Shown piece by piece: positions 10,790 to 27,857 of a DNA stretch of 64,000 bases. The stretch spans positions 1 through 64,000 of the forward strand of contig MVBO01000018.1 of assembly GCA_002261195.1 (NCBI GenBank), read 5' to 3'. Every line of letters begins with the position of its first letter. Position 1 is the first letter of the stretch. The position numbers were made by a program, and so were the translations under genes. The notes under the pieces are model-generated. The model was not told where the DNA came from and did no database searches. It worked only from the letters and a program-made list of their open reading frames with translations. This DNA is from Bifiguratus adelaidae (taxonomy: Eukaryota; Mucoromycota; Endogonomycetes; Endogonales).

Positions 10790-11533
10790 ATGGACTATAC
10801 ACCCAAGGACAAAAAGGCCATCAACCGTCTGGAACGGTATCCTACTCGAGGTCGATATGACCAAGAGACCGTATTCTCTATCCTCGACAAGGGCCTCGTT
10901 TGCCATGTCGGTTTCACACTTCCCTATGCCGTCTCACAGAATGGAATGCCAGGTCAGATGGAAGACTGGCCAATGGTCATCCCCATGGTCTATGGACGTA
11001 TTGAAGATACCCTCTACCTGCACGGACACTTGTCATCCCGACTTCTGCAGCACTTGTCCGAGGATGTATTCGGAGACGGTCAAGGTCCGGCCACCACCAT
11101 CACGGTAACCGAGACAAATGGACTCGTTCTGGCTCTCTCTACCTTTAACCACTCGCTCAACTATCGAAGCGCCTGTTGTTTTGGATACGCTCGTCTTGTA
11201 GAGGACGCGGACGAGAAACTGGTAGCTCTAAAGGCCATTGCCAATCATGCCTATCTCCAGGTGGACGGGGATCGATGGAGCGATACGCGCACCATCAAGG
11301 AGAGTGAATTGGCAAGTACGCGCGTGGTGGCGGTCAAGATTGTGCAAGCGAGTGCCAAGGTGCGTCAGGCGCCCGTAGGGGACGACAAGAGCGATGTCCA
11401 AGACGCCGAGGTGACGGCCAAGGTTTGGGCCGGTGTGGTGCCCCTGAAGACGACATACGGTGAACCCCAAACGATGTCTTACTCAACCAACGTGCCCATT
11501 CCCGAGTATGTGCGCAAGTTGCGACGATTGTAG
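10790..11533 (+). CDS. FMN-binding split-barrel protein (pyridoxamine-phosphate-oxidase-like)
   Basis: Single-exon cytosolic protein of 247 aa. It resembles the flavin-nucleotide-binding branch of the pyridoxamine 5'-phosphate oxidase-like superfamily: an N-terminal helix with RYPTRGRYDQETVFSILD, then GLVCHVGF, the VIPMVYGRIEDTLYLHGH strand pair and LNYRSACCFGYARLV. The fungal members act as FMN-binding oxidoreductases of unknown substrate. It starts 77 bp after the BCL7-like stop, preceded by a CT-rich tract. Assignment to the superfamily is good; the substrate is not known. Confidence 0.8.
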   Translation: MDYTPKDKKAINRLERYPTRGRYDQETVFSILDKGLVCHVGFTLPYAVSQNGMPGQMEDWPMVIPMVYGRIEDTLYLHGHLSSRLLQHLSEDVFGDGQGPATTITVTETNGLVLALSTFNHSLNYRSACCFGYARLVEDADEKLVALKAIANHAYLQVDGDRWSDTRTIKESELASTRVVAVKIVQASAKVRQAPVGDDKSDVQDAEVTAKVWAGVVPLKTTYGEPQTMSYSTNVPIPEYVRKLRRL

Positions 11534-11608
11534 ATGTGTGGATGCTAGTCTATGCAATGAATGCTTACATGTACACTAGAGAACTGTGTTCCCTTTTCCT
11601 TTCCCCAC

Positions 11609-12530
11609 TTAGAAGCGCTCGTCTCCTTCTTCCGTATCTCTTAGACTCAATAACTCCATTTGAGCCCGACCTTTAGTCTCCTCTTGCAACAATTCGTTGA
11701 TCTTGCGATACTGTCCCGGATCAATGGTCCCGACCATCTCATACTCTTCGCCATAATCCTCATCTTCCACCTTGGACACCAGAGGCAACAAGTTTTCTCG
11801 AATCTTTTTGTTGTCTTTGGCCGACATGGTGATGCGCACCTTCATTTGCGCACGTTGAAGAGGCAGGATCTTCTTTTCCTGCAGTTGCTTCATTACATCC
11901 AAGGCCTGACTTTTGGTACTCTTGTTAGGATTGACAGACAGATGGAGATCGCCCATGGCTTTTTCAATCATGGTGACGGTGTAGGGACGTTTGGATTCGG
12001 GATTGACGCAGGATTCGGAGACGATGGTGGCAATATCTCGCCATGCTGTGTCCAACTGATGTGATCGTTCCTTTTCAGACACTTGCAGTTCGCCCTTCTT
12101 GAGGATCTGGCCACAAGTTTAGCGTTGAGAGTTGCGAGTTCTGCTTGCCTCACCTCTTGAATGATCTTTTCCTCGTCGTCCGTCTTGAAGCACTTGATCA
12201 AGTCATCCTTACTGGCCACTTGACCTTTAGAGACATTGAGAAAGATGGAATGGATCTGCAACACTTCGTCCAAGTCGGTTTCTCTACGATCGAGTGAGCA
12301 ACAGCACCTTTAGGCCATTGAATATGACCTAACACTTACACTTGTGTACGCCATTCCATCACCTTGTTTTTGTAGCATGCAATCTCGAATCGCTTTCCTC
12401 CCTTTCGTAACCGGACCACAGAGACATTGGTCAGTCTAGGCAAGGAAAAACGTCATCAAGAGGTGAAGGAATTGACATGTTCAAGTCTCTTTACATACTT
12501 GACCTGCGTGTTTGGTTGTTGAATGACCAT
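11609..12530 (-). CDS. SDO1: SBDS-family ribosome maturation factor
   Basis: Factor that, with the GTPase EFL1, releases eIF6/Tif6 from the pre-60S subunit. Four exons (12499-12530, 12340-12435, 12154-12283, 11609-12106) give 251 aa, the usual SBDS length. It begins [20 protein letters not shown], runs into [18 protein letters not shown], and continues with the FYSH-domain [17 protein letters not shown] and the central [22 protein letters not shown] region. The first coding exon is only 32 nt. Every splice junction falls where the conserved sequence continues without gap. It lies in tandem with the kinase and YSH1 on the minus strand. Confidence 0.96.
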
Positions 12531-12655
12531 TGGTGTGCAATAAAATGGAACACTTCGCTCCAAACCAAAAAGACACTCTATTCACGCAAAGACGAAGAAG
12601 AGACATACAGACAAGAGAGAGAGCAGAGAGAAAGATGGCGAGAGAGAGGAGAGAC

Positions 12656-13984
<1,329 letters not shown>

Positions 13985-14098
13985 GAGGAGAGAGGAGTGG
14001 AACGAAGAGGCTTTGAATGTTAAGCTGAAACTACATTTCCTTTTTGGGATTTGAATCTTGGCTCGCGGCAACCATTCTTATTCTTTCGTATCTACACG

Positions 14099-16466
14099 TT
14101 AATGAGCATGCTCTGATCCATGTGTTGCCTTGACACTAGCTGGAGAGCTTTCTACACTGAGTACAACAGCTAATACTGAATCAGCTACCACATCATTGAC
14201 TGGGTTACCTATCCATTCAAGGAGTAGTTGATGAGGTTTTGATTTGAAGGTTTTAATGGAGATTAAATCGAAAACACGCCAATGGACTTCTCCTGATAGC
14301 GTGTCTGTACCATTGGGTGTCATCTGTTCTTCTCCCTCTTCTAGGGGCTCCGCTTTGACATTCTTTGTGTCGTTTTCTTCTGGGTTGCCTTGTTCGCCGT
14401 CGGTGGTCTCCGTTTTGGCAACACTGTCTTTGCTTTCATTCAGGTCTTCTACTTCCCCAAACATCATCACTAAGTGCCATCGAAGGAGTTCAACACCAGC
14501 CCAGAAGCCAACCCAGAGACGTTGAGTAATGACGGTGGCCACCAATCCACCAGAATATTGGGATAAATCATCTGGAGACATGATTTGCATTTGGTAATCC
14601 TTGGACACAAGAATACCCGACAATGGCTGCTCTTCAGTGGGATATTTTGCGGCGAGACTGCCAATGGTCTTGGCCATTTTTTCACCTCGAAAGTGTAAAG
14701 AGACGGTATCGCAATTCCTGGGTGTGTGAATCTTGATGTTCTTGTCTCGTTCTACGAATCGACTGTGTAGCGCAGACTTTAGTCTGCCCATGGTGTTTGC
14801 TTCACCATGCACAAGGACCTGGAGTAGTATCAGTCGGACCGTCACGGATTCATCGTCTATGCTCATACATACCACATGAGGCGCAGAAATCTCATCAATG
14901 AAGGCGGAATTCTGTGTGTAATCAACATGGGCGGAAAAGGAAATGTAGTCGACTGAACTTCGCAATGTGATCTTTCTCCCATCCATACTTGTGAAATCTT
15001 GTGGTTCATTGATAATACTCTGCAAGGTACCGTCAGCTGGTGTTCCTCAAGACATAATAAAAGCTCACCTTGGCCAAGGTACCATCCACACTGTATCCAG
15101 TGACCACGAGGCCGTTACGCTTGTCTGGCGCCCAGCGCTCGAATAGCTCACGACTGAAGCCGCTCTGAAGCATACCCGGACTAGCCATCATGACACAAGG
15201 TCCAGAATCCTCGAATTGATCCGCATTACGTAAATTGGAGATGTGCTTGAAGATGAAAGGGTTGGATACGGCGAATTGCTTACGAATGCGCTCATTCATC
15301 ATGTTGATGTAGGTTTGGTAGACGGCGATACATTTTTTGGCAAGGTTGGAAGCAAAATAGATGGGAATGTTGTCGAGTTCGGGATGAGCGCTCCAGAATT
15401 CATCGAGAATAAGAAGCAATTCTTGAGATCGTCCTAGGGCGTATACTGGCATGAGGCAGCGACCACCTCGCGTCACAATGCTTTTGACGAGGGCTAAGTG
15501 AATGCATGTGAGATGATGATTCTGGATGAAGACAAGCTTCCGTACCTGTGAAACGATTCTCCTTGGCGATGCGAGGTTCGTGACTCTGCACACCATAAGT
15601 GCTCTCAGTTATCAAGACATCGATGGTAACCCCTTCGGGCTTCTCAGCGGCCATCAAATGCCGATCTTCTTCGCGTGAATAATCGCCAGTATACAGAATC
15701 TTCACACCGGCAATCTCAATCAGAAACATGGCAGCTCCTAGCACATGGCCCGCATTGAAAGCTGTGAATTTGATGCCCTCTACTTCCACTTGTTGATGGT
15801 AGTCAATGGCCTCAATGCGTTGAAAGGAGTTTTGTAAATCATCTTCCGTATACAATTGGTCGTCTGTCCCAAGGTTGCTATAGTCATGAGGCAAAATGTT
15901 AGCATCCTGCTCAGCGTTCAGTATAGGAGATTAAACTGTCGTACCTGACACGAATAAAGTCGGATAAAAGCCATTTATAGATGGCCTTCGTGGGATGTGT
16001 CATAAATACCCTGCCTTTGAAGGATGTCTAGACGGATTGTCAGCACAGCATCTTGCTTTTGCATACGCATATAAAGTCACCTTCTCCATAAAATAGGGTA
16101 CTGACGCCGCATGATCCAAATGAAAGCTGTAACGCGAATGAATAGGGATGCCTTTCAATGCTATGGGAATACTTGCTGTGTTACGAGTAGGAGATCAACC
16201 TCACTAGGATCCATTTCATCAAAGAAGGGCAAAGACGCCAGGCCGTCGTACGCGGGATGCACACCTGCATCCAACTGAACAGTCGGTGTTAGTCGCCCCC
16301 TATCTTTCCGAGCTGCTTATGCTCAACATACCAGAACAGTCTTGCCCTTGTACTGTACTAATATCGACGACCGGCCAACTTCATTACCAGCACCAAGTGG
16401 CGTAATCTGCAGCAAGTCATTCTCATCCGCCACTGGGATTTCCAACTCAGCCGGTCGCTTTGCCAT
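14099..16466 (-). CDS. YSH1: Ysh1/CPSF73 pre-mRNA 3'-end endonuclease
   Basis: Metallo-beta-lactamase/beta-CASP nuclease that cleaves pre-mRNA before polyadenylation. Eight exons (16332-16466, 16177-16274, 16081-16126, 15945-16027, 15546-15877, 15070-15493 approximately, 14873-15019, 14099-14818) give 661 aa. It opens with [13 protein letters not shown], then [11 protein letters not shown] and, across a splice, [13 protein letters not shown], the zinc site. [34 protein letters not shown] and [19 protein letters not shown] follow. The C-terminal third is the subunit-binding domain with an acidic linker. The second intron uses a GC donor and splits the first His codon of HxHxDH. Only 108 bp separate its start from the divergent DBP4 gene. 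Confidence 0.96.
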
Positions 16467-16574
16467 GCTTCGCTTGAACCTGCACACAATGGCTGCGGCT
16501 CGGATTCAACCTATGGATCACGTGATATGCCAGTCATAAGCCACTCGCCTTTCTGAATTGTCTTTTTCGCAAGC
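16467..16574. promoter_or_regulatory. Short divergent promoter with TCACGTGA
   Basis: 108 bp between the YSH1 and DBP4 start codons. It contains TCACGTGA at 16518-16525 within the 10-bp palindrome ATCACGTGAT. Both genes act in RNA processing, so shared control is plausible but unproven. Confidence 0.55.
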
Positions 16575-19228
16575 ATGAAGGGCAGAAAGGGGCGTAACGA
16601 GCGGAAACAGCGGAGACAGCAAGAATTTGAGACCATTGCCAAGATCAATGAAGCTGCTACGCGACCAGTAAGTAGAGGATGACTCAATAAACACGTCTTG
16701 GCTAAGTAATGGGTAGAACGACTATGTCAATGTCAAAACTTTTGAAGAGTTGCCCATTGCGAACAAAACGCTGGAAGGACTCAAGAGGGCCAACTTTTTA
16801 GAGTTGACAGATATTCAGCGGAAAGCGATACCACTGGCACTTGCTGGAAGGGATGTACTAGGTGCCGCAAAGACGGGAAGCGGGAAGACCTTGGCATTTT
16901 TGGTTCCGGTATGTGAAAGCAGCGGCATCAAAGGGGCATAGTGTTAATGAGAATTGTGCTGTAGCTTCTTGAACGCCTTTATCGTGCAAAATGGACACCC
17001 ATGGATGGCTTGGGTGCCATCGTCATCTCACCGACACGGGAACTTGCCATGCAGATCTTTCAAGTTCTTCGCAAAATTGGCACACAGCACGACTTTTCGG
17101 CCGGTCTGATTATCGGAGGGAAGGATTTGGTCACGGAACAGGAACGAGTAAGCAAGATGAATATTCTCGTTTGCACACCTGGACGGTTATTGCAGCATAT
17201 GGATCAGACCGCTGGATTTGACTGCGATAATCTGGAGATGCTTATTCTCGACGAAGCAGATCGGATCCTCGACATGGGATTTCAAAAAACTGTTAACGCT
17301 ATTGTGGAAAACTTGCCACGAAAGCGTCAGACGTTGCTGTTTTCAGCCACGCAAACCAAATCTGTCCGAGATCTTGCACGTTTGAGTCTCAAGGTGAGTC
17401 GTACGACCCATTACATTGACAAGATTCACCAACTTATTTGTATAACAAGAATCCCGAATATGTCGCCGTCCATGAAACCTCAGATACCGCCACCCCACAA
17501 AACCTTCAACAGCACTATCTTATTTGCGAGCTGCCCAAAAAACTCGACATCCTCTACTCCTTCATCAAAACCCATCTGAATACCAAGGCAATCGTCTTTT
17601 TTTCGAGCTGCAAGCAAGTTCAGTTCGTGTTTGAAACCTTCTGCAAACTACATCCCGGTACCCCCCTTTTACACCTACACGGCAAACAAAAGCAGACAAA
17701 ACGTGTGGAAATCTTTAATCGATTCATGTCCATGAAAAGCGCCTTTTTATTTGCTACCGACATTGCCGCACGAGGACTGGACTTTCCGGCTGTTGACTGG
17801 GTCATTCAGTTAGACTGTCCTGAGGACGCAGATACCTATATCCACCGAGTTGGTCGTACGGCACGATATGAGGCCAAAGGACAGGCTCTCCTTTTCCTCC
17901 TTCCATCAGAGGAAGAAGCCCTGATGCAAGAGCTGGAACGCAAAAAGGTCGCTGTCAATCATATCAAGGTTCGGCCAAACAAGCAACATTCCGTGCAAAA
18001 CCAAATGCAGAGTTTCTGTTTCCATGAACCCGAGCTAAAGTATTTGGGACAGAAAGCATTCATTTCGTACGTGCGAAGTGTGTACTTGCAGCGCAACAAG
18101 GAGATCTTCAAGGTCCAGGATCTTCCGATGGAAGAGTTTGCGGCGTCCCTTGGTCTTCCGGGAGCTCCCAAGGTCAAATTCATCGATGTAAGTTATGATA
18201 TTATGTTGTGCGATTCAACTAACAGAGTACAGAAATCACTCGCAAAGAATGCTAGCAGGCAGCCCGCCACCAAAATCGTTGCAGAGCTCGAAGGCACAGA
18301 AGAAGCAGAAGAGGAAGAAGTGTCTTCAGATACCGAGGAGCCTACCAAGGTCCACATTGGCGCAAATGGTAGAGTGCAAGCCGACGAAGAAGAGTCGTCA
18401 TCGGAAGATGAGCGAGATAGTGAAGAAGAGGAGAAAGATGGCCATAAAGAGAATGAACAGCAAGAGTCGGAATCCGAAGAATCTGATGGCACTGAAAAAC
18501 CAGCCAAGGCGAAACAAAAGTCGATCACCAAAGTCGATCGTATGTTCAACCGACGTAATCAAGATATTCTTTCAGAGCATTATGGTAAACTGATCGACCA
18601 CGCCGGCGACGCGGCCGAAGATGATGAGTTCATGACGATACAGCGTGTAAATCATGAACTAGAGAGCGACAGCGAGGAGGAAGATGTAAGCTTTGCTAAG
18701 AGCCTGTTTGCAAGCGTATCACTCATTCTGGTATAGATTTCCAAACCCACGTCCAAGCGTCAACTCCAGATGACAAAGAAGGAACGTATCAAAAACATGA
18801 AGAGTGGTGAACGTCTCGTATTTGATGACGAAGGCAATCCCCACCAATTGTACGAGATGCAAACCGAACAAGATTTCCTGAAAGCTGGGGCTCCAGCCGC
18901 TCAGCAAGCCAAATACATTGGCGAAACTACCGAAGCCATGAAGGATGCCGATCTAATGGATAAGCAAGTAGCAAGAGAAAAGCGCAAGGAGAAGAGACTG
19001 GCTCGAAAGTTACGTGAGCGTGAGGCCGCTGAAGGACATGAACCCATAACTGTCACTCTGGGCTCACCAGACGATGAAGGTGGACCAATGGCTGATGAAG
19101 AATCATCAGAGGAAGAAGAAGCCCCACAAGAAGCTCCACGTAGAAAGAAACAGAGGATACTAGAGGTAGAACAGCCAGAGACATTGGAGGATCAAGAGGC
19201 GCTCGCTCTTCAATTGCTGCGCGCTTAA
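16575..19228 (+). CDS. DBP4: DEAD-box RNA helicase Dbp4 (DDX10)
   Basis: Nucleolar ATP-dependent RNA helicase needed for 18S rRNA maturation. Six exons (16575-16667, 16717-16908, 16965-17393, 17450-18187, 18233-18685, 18737-19228) give 798 aa. Motifs: Q-motif [71 protein letters not shown] and HRVGRTARY. The Dbp4-type C-terminal domain ([20 protein letters not shown], then a highly acidic linker and Lys-rich end with [20 protein letters not shown]) separates it from other DEAD-box proteins. The 45-nt fourth intron has no stop in frame, so its retention would add 15 residues. Confidence 0.95.
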
Positions 19229-19294
19229 ATCCATAAAAGGAAATTGCCCCTCAGTGACGTCTTGTGCCCCGCCCTGTTCCCTTTTCTTTTGACC

Positions 19295-21299
19295 ATGGCT
19301 TTCTGGCAGAGGAAGTCTAGGCGACAAGAGGAAGGGTATGGTGACTTGGACAATGTTAACAGGACGCTGGGAATGCGTCGTCCGCGTACCTTCAAGTTTC
19401 CTCTGCCAAAATCCGGGGCAAGGTCTCGATTTTCGGAAGTGACAGAACCAACGTCCACTGCGACAAGCAACACTGTGAGCAAAGTACAGCCTCGGAACCT
19501 GGAGACACCACCGACAACGAAACCAAACATGCCAGCAGAAGCAAATACCACGTGGACTGCAGACGCAGGCGAAGGAGCTCCGGCTCACCCGCAGTTGACG
19601 CATATTCATCCAGGCCAGCGCTCCAAGTTTATCGATGACTTTAAGCGAGAAAGCGCTACCTATCAGCAGCAGACGACCGATGACATATATCAGTCTGAAT
19701 TGCAGTCTGAAGCACCATTACAATATCAAGAGCAGGACGCCAGTCTTAAAAACTCATCTATGGCACCAGCTCAAGACTATGGTTCGAACGGCCATAGCTT
19801 GATCTTTGATCCTACCAAGAGCGTCATGCCTGCAGGTGTGTGATGAAAGTGCGAGTGCAAACTTGACAAACTCACTAATGAGCCAAGCAGATATCATCGA
19901 TCTTGGTATCGGCGCTGGTCTCTCCACTCAACAAAGCACGGACAAACCGTCTGTGAGTAGACAAAACTCGCAACGAGCCAATGGTGGCAACGATTTGGAG
20001 CATACGCAGATACATCGACCATTCCATCAGCAGACACAAGACATGAACACAGGCTGCTCGCGAGCGGCAGACAAGTCTGGCTACGATACATTCGCAGCTC
20101 GTCAACCCCCACCTCCAGCCTACCCACCGCCCCGCCCTCCTCAACAGCATACTAGCGCTCAGAATGACTCCAGTACGGCCACGTCGCAGGGTGCAGTTCT
20201 GCCTTCAACCCAGACTCCAGACCAAGAATACGATAAGCTCATATTGGGCAGCTACTCCAATCACAAATCAGAGCCTGTTCCGCTGCAAGGTCGCTCATAC
20301 ACACAGCAAGAGCGTCCCCAACGCAATGCCACCATCGCCCCCATACAATCAAATGAAAATCTTCGGGTCGCTCCCAAAAAAGGTAGTCCAAGTGGGTCCT
20401 TTGTGAGCGCAAAACCTTCAGTGCGAGCAGAGTTATCAGAGATTGAAGAATTGTTACAAACAGTGCGCGACATGGACAAGGAGAGTAAATCATGGCGCGA
20501 GAAAGAATGGCGATTCCGACAAGAGGATCGCAAAATCCTCGAAGCACTCAGCAAGAATCAAGAGCAAGTGCTAGAAATCATCATTCAACAGGTGACTGGC
20601 TGGGGCCTCATGCAGCCGTATTTCCGAGATGGTTATCCCAGCGATTTCGAATATCCGCTGCCGATGGGGTCAGGAAGGTTTGGTGCACTGCCTCGACCGC
20701 GTGATCACCACTTATATTCGGATCATTATATCCCCTTAATGCGAGACAGTCAAGGCCCAGAAATGATAGAAGATTGGGATGAGGAATATTCACCGCGAAT
20801 ACGCCATCGACATCGATACTCTGACCATTATTTAGATCGTACAAGGCGCTCAAACGGTTCCTATCGTGACCCAATACCCAACGAAAGGTACGACGAAGAC
20901 CCCAATCGTTACGAAGCTAATGTGGAGGAGGAACTGCGATCTCGGCTGTCCAAAATTTACCCCAAGCCATTTCGAGAAGGCGAAATGCCGCTCTCTGGAG
21001 GCGAAGGCAGAGATTCAGGCATGTACACTGGCGGTAAATCAACGCGGAACTCTAGTGTACGAACGGGCCAGAGCACGCTTGGTCCTCCGGAGCAACAACC
21101 AACATTTTATCAAAGCACAATGGACGGTGTCCGTCGGTCATACCCTCCACAGTTTCGAGGTGGGCCAATAGAAAGTGGTTCTATGCCACCTCGAAGTGGA
21201 CCTTATCGCAACAGCGACATTTTGTATCCACAACAGCTCGAAAACAGGGTGTATTCTGCTTCTCGTGATAACAATCTGTATTCACGCCAGCCACGATGA
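19295..21299 (+). CDS. Unknown low-complexity protein with a coiled-coil segment
   Basis: Not recognised. Exons 19295-19835 and 19891-21299 give 649 aa. The N-terminus is basic (FWQRKSRRQEE). A long Ser/Thr/Gln/Pro-rich stretch follows, including APPPAYPPPRPP-like proline runs near residue 285. Around residues 380-430 a heptad-like helix (IEELLQTVRDMDKESKSW, then WREKEWRFRQEDRKILEAL) looks like a coiled coil. The remainder is Arg/Tyr/Asp-rich with repeated YSDHY and HRHRYSDHY elements. The start follows a TGACGTC motif at 19255-19261, 34 bp upstream. It may be a scaffold or RNA-associated protein, but nothing in the sequence settles this. Confidence 0.65.
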
Positions 21300-21349
21300 G
21301 GTTCCATGTAAATATTTATATTATATGTGTATTGCTATCATCTGCCACT

Positions 21350-24967
<3,618 letters not shown>

Positions 24968-26502
24968 ATGGCAGAACTTAAGAAGCTTAATGTGCTCATG
25001 GTGGGTACTGGTGAATATACAACTGGGTTTGTTCATGATAAAGCCAGTACTTCTGATAAAAAGGTGGGTGCAGTATTCGAATTGCCGAGTAAGGGCCAAT
25101 GCAAGGGATGACAAACGTTTGTCATCCCTTCGAAAGTTATCATCGCTGACAATCTCTGGTTTCCATTTCGGCAGGTTGGTGTGGTCGCTTTGACCATGTT
25201 TGACCTTCGCCGACGGGGAAAAGTCGGAGAGATCTCTATGGTCGGCACCAATGGATCCAAGATGCCTCGGATTCGTGAGCATCTGGACAATAATATCGGA
25301 AAGGTCTACCATATGGACACCAGTCTTGCTACGTTTCCCAAAGATGGAGAGCGGGATCCCGAATCATGTATGTGGTTGCCTTTCGCATGGCCGAATGTCC
25401 AAAATTTATGCGTTATTGCAGACAAGGCAGCGATTGATCAGCTTTCGCCAGGAGATGCCATAACGGTCTTTACGCCTGATCCGACCCATTATGACATTGC
25501 GCTTTATGCTATACGGCGACAAATACATGTTCTTCTCACCAAACCTGCAGTCAAGTCCATCGAGCACCATAATCACCTCGTTTCTGAGGCAAAGAAACAC
25601 AATGTTCTGGTGATGGTGGAACATCACAAGCGCTTTGATCCTGCGTATTCTGATGCCAAAGGCCGTTCCGAGAATCTGGGAGAGTTTGGCTTCTTTAGCT
25701 CCTACATGAGTCAACCCAAGAAGCAACTGGATACTTTCAGAAGCTGGGCAGGCAAGGAAAGCGACATTAGGTGTGAGAAAGCCGTGAACCCATGATCAAG
25801 CCGTGGCTAACAAAACCATCATTCTAGCTATTATCTGAATTCTCATCACATTGACATGCATTGCTGGATGGTGAGCGACACATCTGTGCCCTACAAGGTC
25901 ACTGCTTCGGCCGCAACGGGCGTTGCCTCTTCCGAACCCTTCAATCTCGTTGCTGGCACCGAGGATACCATCACTTTGCTGACGAATTGGCACTCGATGA
26001 AACACGGTAACACGCATCAAGGCACAGCCGTCTACACTGCATCCTGGACTGCTCCTTCTGCGTCCGAAGTGCACTCTCAACAACACTTTCATTATTTGGC
26101 AGAGAAAGGCGAGATCCGCGTGGATCAAGCACATCGAGGCTACTCTGTTACCACCGATGAAGTAGCCTACGCCAACCTCAATCCCTTCTACATGAAATAT
26201 ACTCCGGATGAAGATGGTCACTTTGACGGTCAACGCGGCTATGGTTATATCTCTCTCGAGAAATTTGTTGATCTTGCTCGAAAGGTGAATCAAAATACAA
26301 TCACGTTGGATGAGATTGATCAACGGGGTCTGCCTACCATCAGGTAATTGTGCAAAGCGTCAAATGTGTTCACTTATATAAATCCTCCCTCAGAAACACG
26401 GCAATCACCACAGCTATATTGGAGGCTGGTCGACGCAGTCTGGATGAAAAGCGCAGTGTAGGATTAGAGAAGCATGCGGATGGATCATGGGCAATTGTGT
26501 AA
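24968..26502 (+). CDS. Gfo/Idh/MocA-family NAD(P)-dependent oxidoreductase
   Basis: Rossmann-fold dehydrogenase acting on a sugar or related substrate. Five exons (24968-25063, 25175-25367, 25422-25770, 25828-26343, 26394-26502) give 420 aa. It starts [20 protein letters not shown] with the nucleotide-binding [29 protein letters not shown] and [16 protein letters not shown] contain the family's KP motif, and [10 protein letters not shown] and [12 protein letters not shown] follow. The 54-nt second intron has no in-frame stop; splicing gives PESYKAAIDQL, which fits the family better than the retained version. Intron 1 contains a perfect 28-bp palindrome. The fungal subfamily beginning [12 protein letters not shown] is familiar, but its substrate is not established. 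Confidence 0.88.
25103..25130. repeat. Perfect 28-bp palindrome inside intron 1 of the oxidoreductase gene
   Basis: Each 14-bp arm runs AAGGGATGACAAAC and is followed at once by its exact reverse complement, with no spacer. In the pre-mRNA it could form a hairpin between donor (25064) and acceptor (25174). Confidence 0.85.
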
Positions 26503-26626
26503 ATTCGATCGAAGCTATAAGGCTCCTCTCCATTATTATACGCGCGTTTTTGACAATTTCCTAATCGGGTCTTCAACGGAGTAGAGATCGCTGGCATCGT
26601 GCTCCTGCTTTCTCGTTTTATCTCTT

Positions 26627-27628
26627 ATGGGACAATACGTGAGCAAGACATTGGTTACAGGCAGTGTTACTGCGGCTCTCACTGCGAACGGGGCAGTACA
26701 AGCTGCTGCGTTTGCTGTGGCAGCTCCGTTGCAGACCGAGAAGTTTTACGACGTCTCTGGTTCCGCGAGCTTTGTTGCCGCTACACTCACGAGTCTGTAC
26801 TGGCAAAACTACCTTCAGTACTACTGGAAGGGTACCGCTCGTCCTCCTCTACCTACCCTTTCCAGCTTCCATCCGCGTCAACTGGTACTGACGGCTACGA
26901 CTCTCTTATGGACAACGCGTCTTGGTGGTTTTCTACTTTACCGAGTGTTGCAGTCGGGTAAAGACTCCCGCTTTGATGGCGTACGCGAGAAGCCGGCCAA
27001 GTTTGGCGTCTTTTGGTTCATGCAGGCTATCTGGGTCGGAGCAACCTGCTTTCCGGTCCTCTTGCTGAATACTGTACCGCATGCAGTGCAGCCTCCACTC
27101 ACGTGGTTGGATTATGCTGGATTGGGTATATGGGCTGCTGGATGGGCTTTCGAAGTGATGGCCGATGTGCAAAAGTCAAGATGGAAGGCGAAGCCAGAGA
27201 ACAAGGACAAGTTTATACAAGAGGGTGTCTGGAGGTGAGTGAACATGGCGGTTGCTTCGCGCTTGTACGACCGTTGTCGCTGACATTGTATAGCCTGTCA
27301 CGCCATCCTAATTACTTTGGTGAATGTCTGTTATGGTGTGTAGTAAGCGCGCTTCAACATGGCATGTGTGATAACCCTCATCAACAGGTTCGGCAACTGG
27401 ATGGTGGCCTACTCTGGTTTCTCACGTATTCCTCCTTCCATTATCTCTCCTCTGGTCGCCAAGGCAACCATACTATCCCCTTTGTTTGTCACGATGTTGA
27501 TCACTAAAGTAAGTGGGATCCCACCTCTGGAGAAATCTGCCGATAGAAGATATGGTGGAATGGCAGAGTATTGGGAGTACAAACGTCGGGTTCCTGTATT
27601 TGTTCCTGGATTGAGAGGGAGCGAATAA
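26627..27628 (+). CDS. DUF1295 / steroid-5-alpha-reductase-like membrane protein
   Basis: Polytopic ER-type membrane protein of the DUF1295 family. Exon 1 is 26627-27234, exon 2 starts at 27294, and the last exon starts near 27388. Hydrophobic helices in the first 180 residues are followed by the signature SRHPNYFGE and, near the C-terminus, KVSGIPPLEKSADRRYG ... YWEYKRRVPVFVPG. The second intron is awkward. The conserved GECLLW runs up to 27336, but no GT after it joins in frame to the FGNWMVAYSGF exon through the CAG at 27385-27387. A GT at 27330 works but removes LLW. Either an unusual splice or a one-base error is present. Reductase activity is inferred only from the fold. Confidence 0.8.
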
Positions 27629-27857
27629 GTCTACAGTGTACATATGATGTGACTTGAGGTTAATCGAATCAAATACACATGCATCGACATGCCGATCCAC
27701 AGTATCGCAAATCGAACCAAATCCGTTGTTCGTGTAGACACAAATTTAACTGACTTGAATTCACCCATTGTTTTACACGTCCATTGAGTAAAACGCTCTT
27801 GCGTGCTTGGCTGTGCAAGCCTCTGGACACTTGTTTATTGCTCACCCAGCGTTAGAG

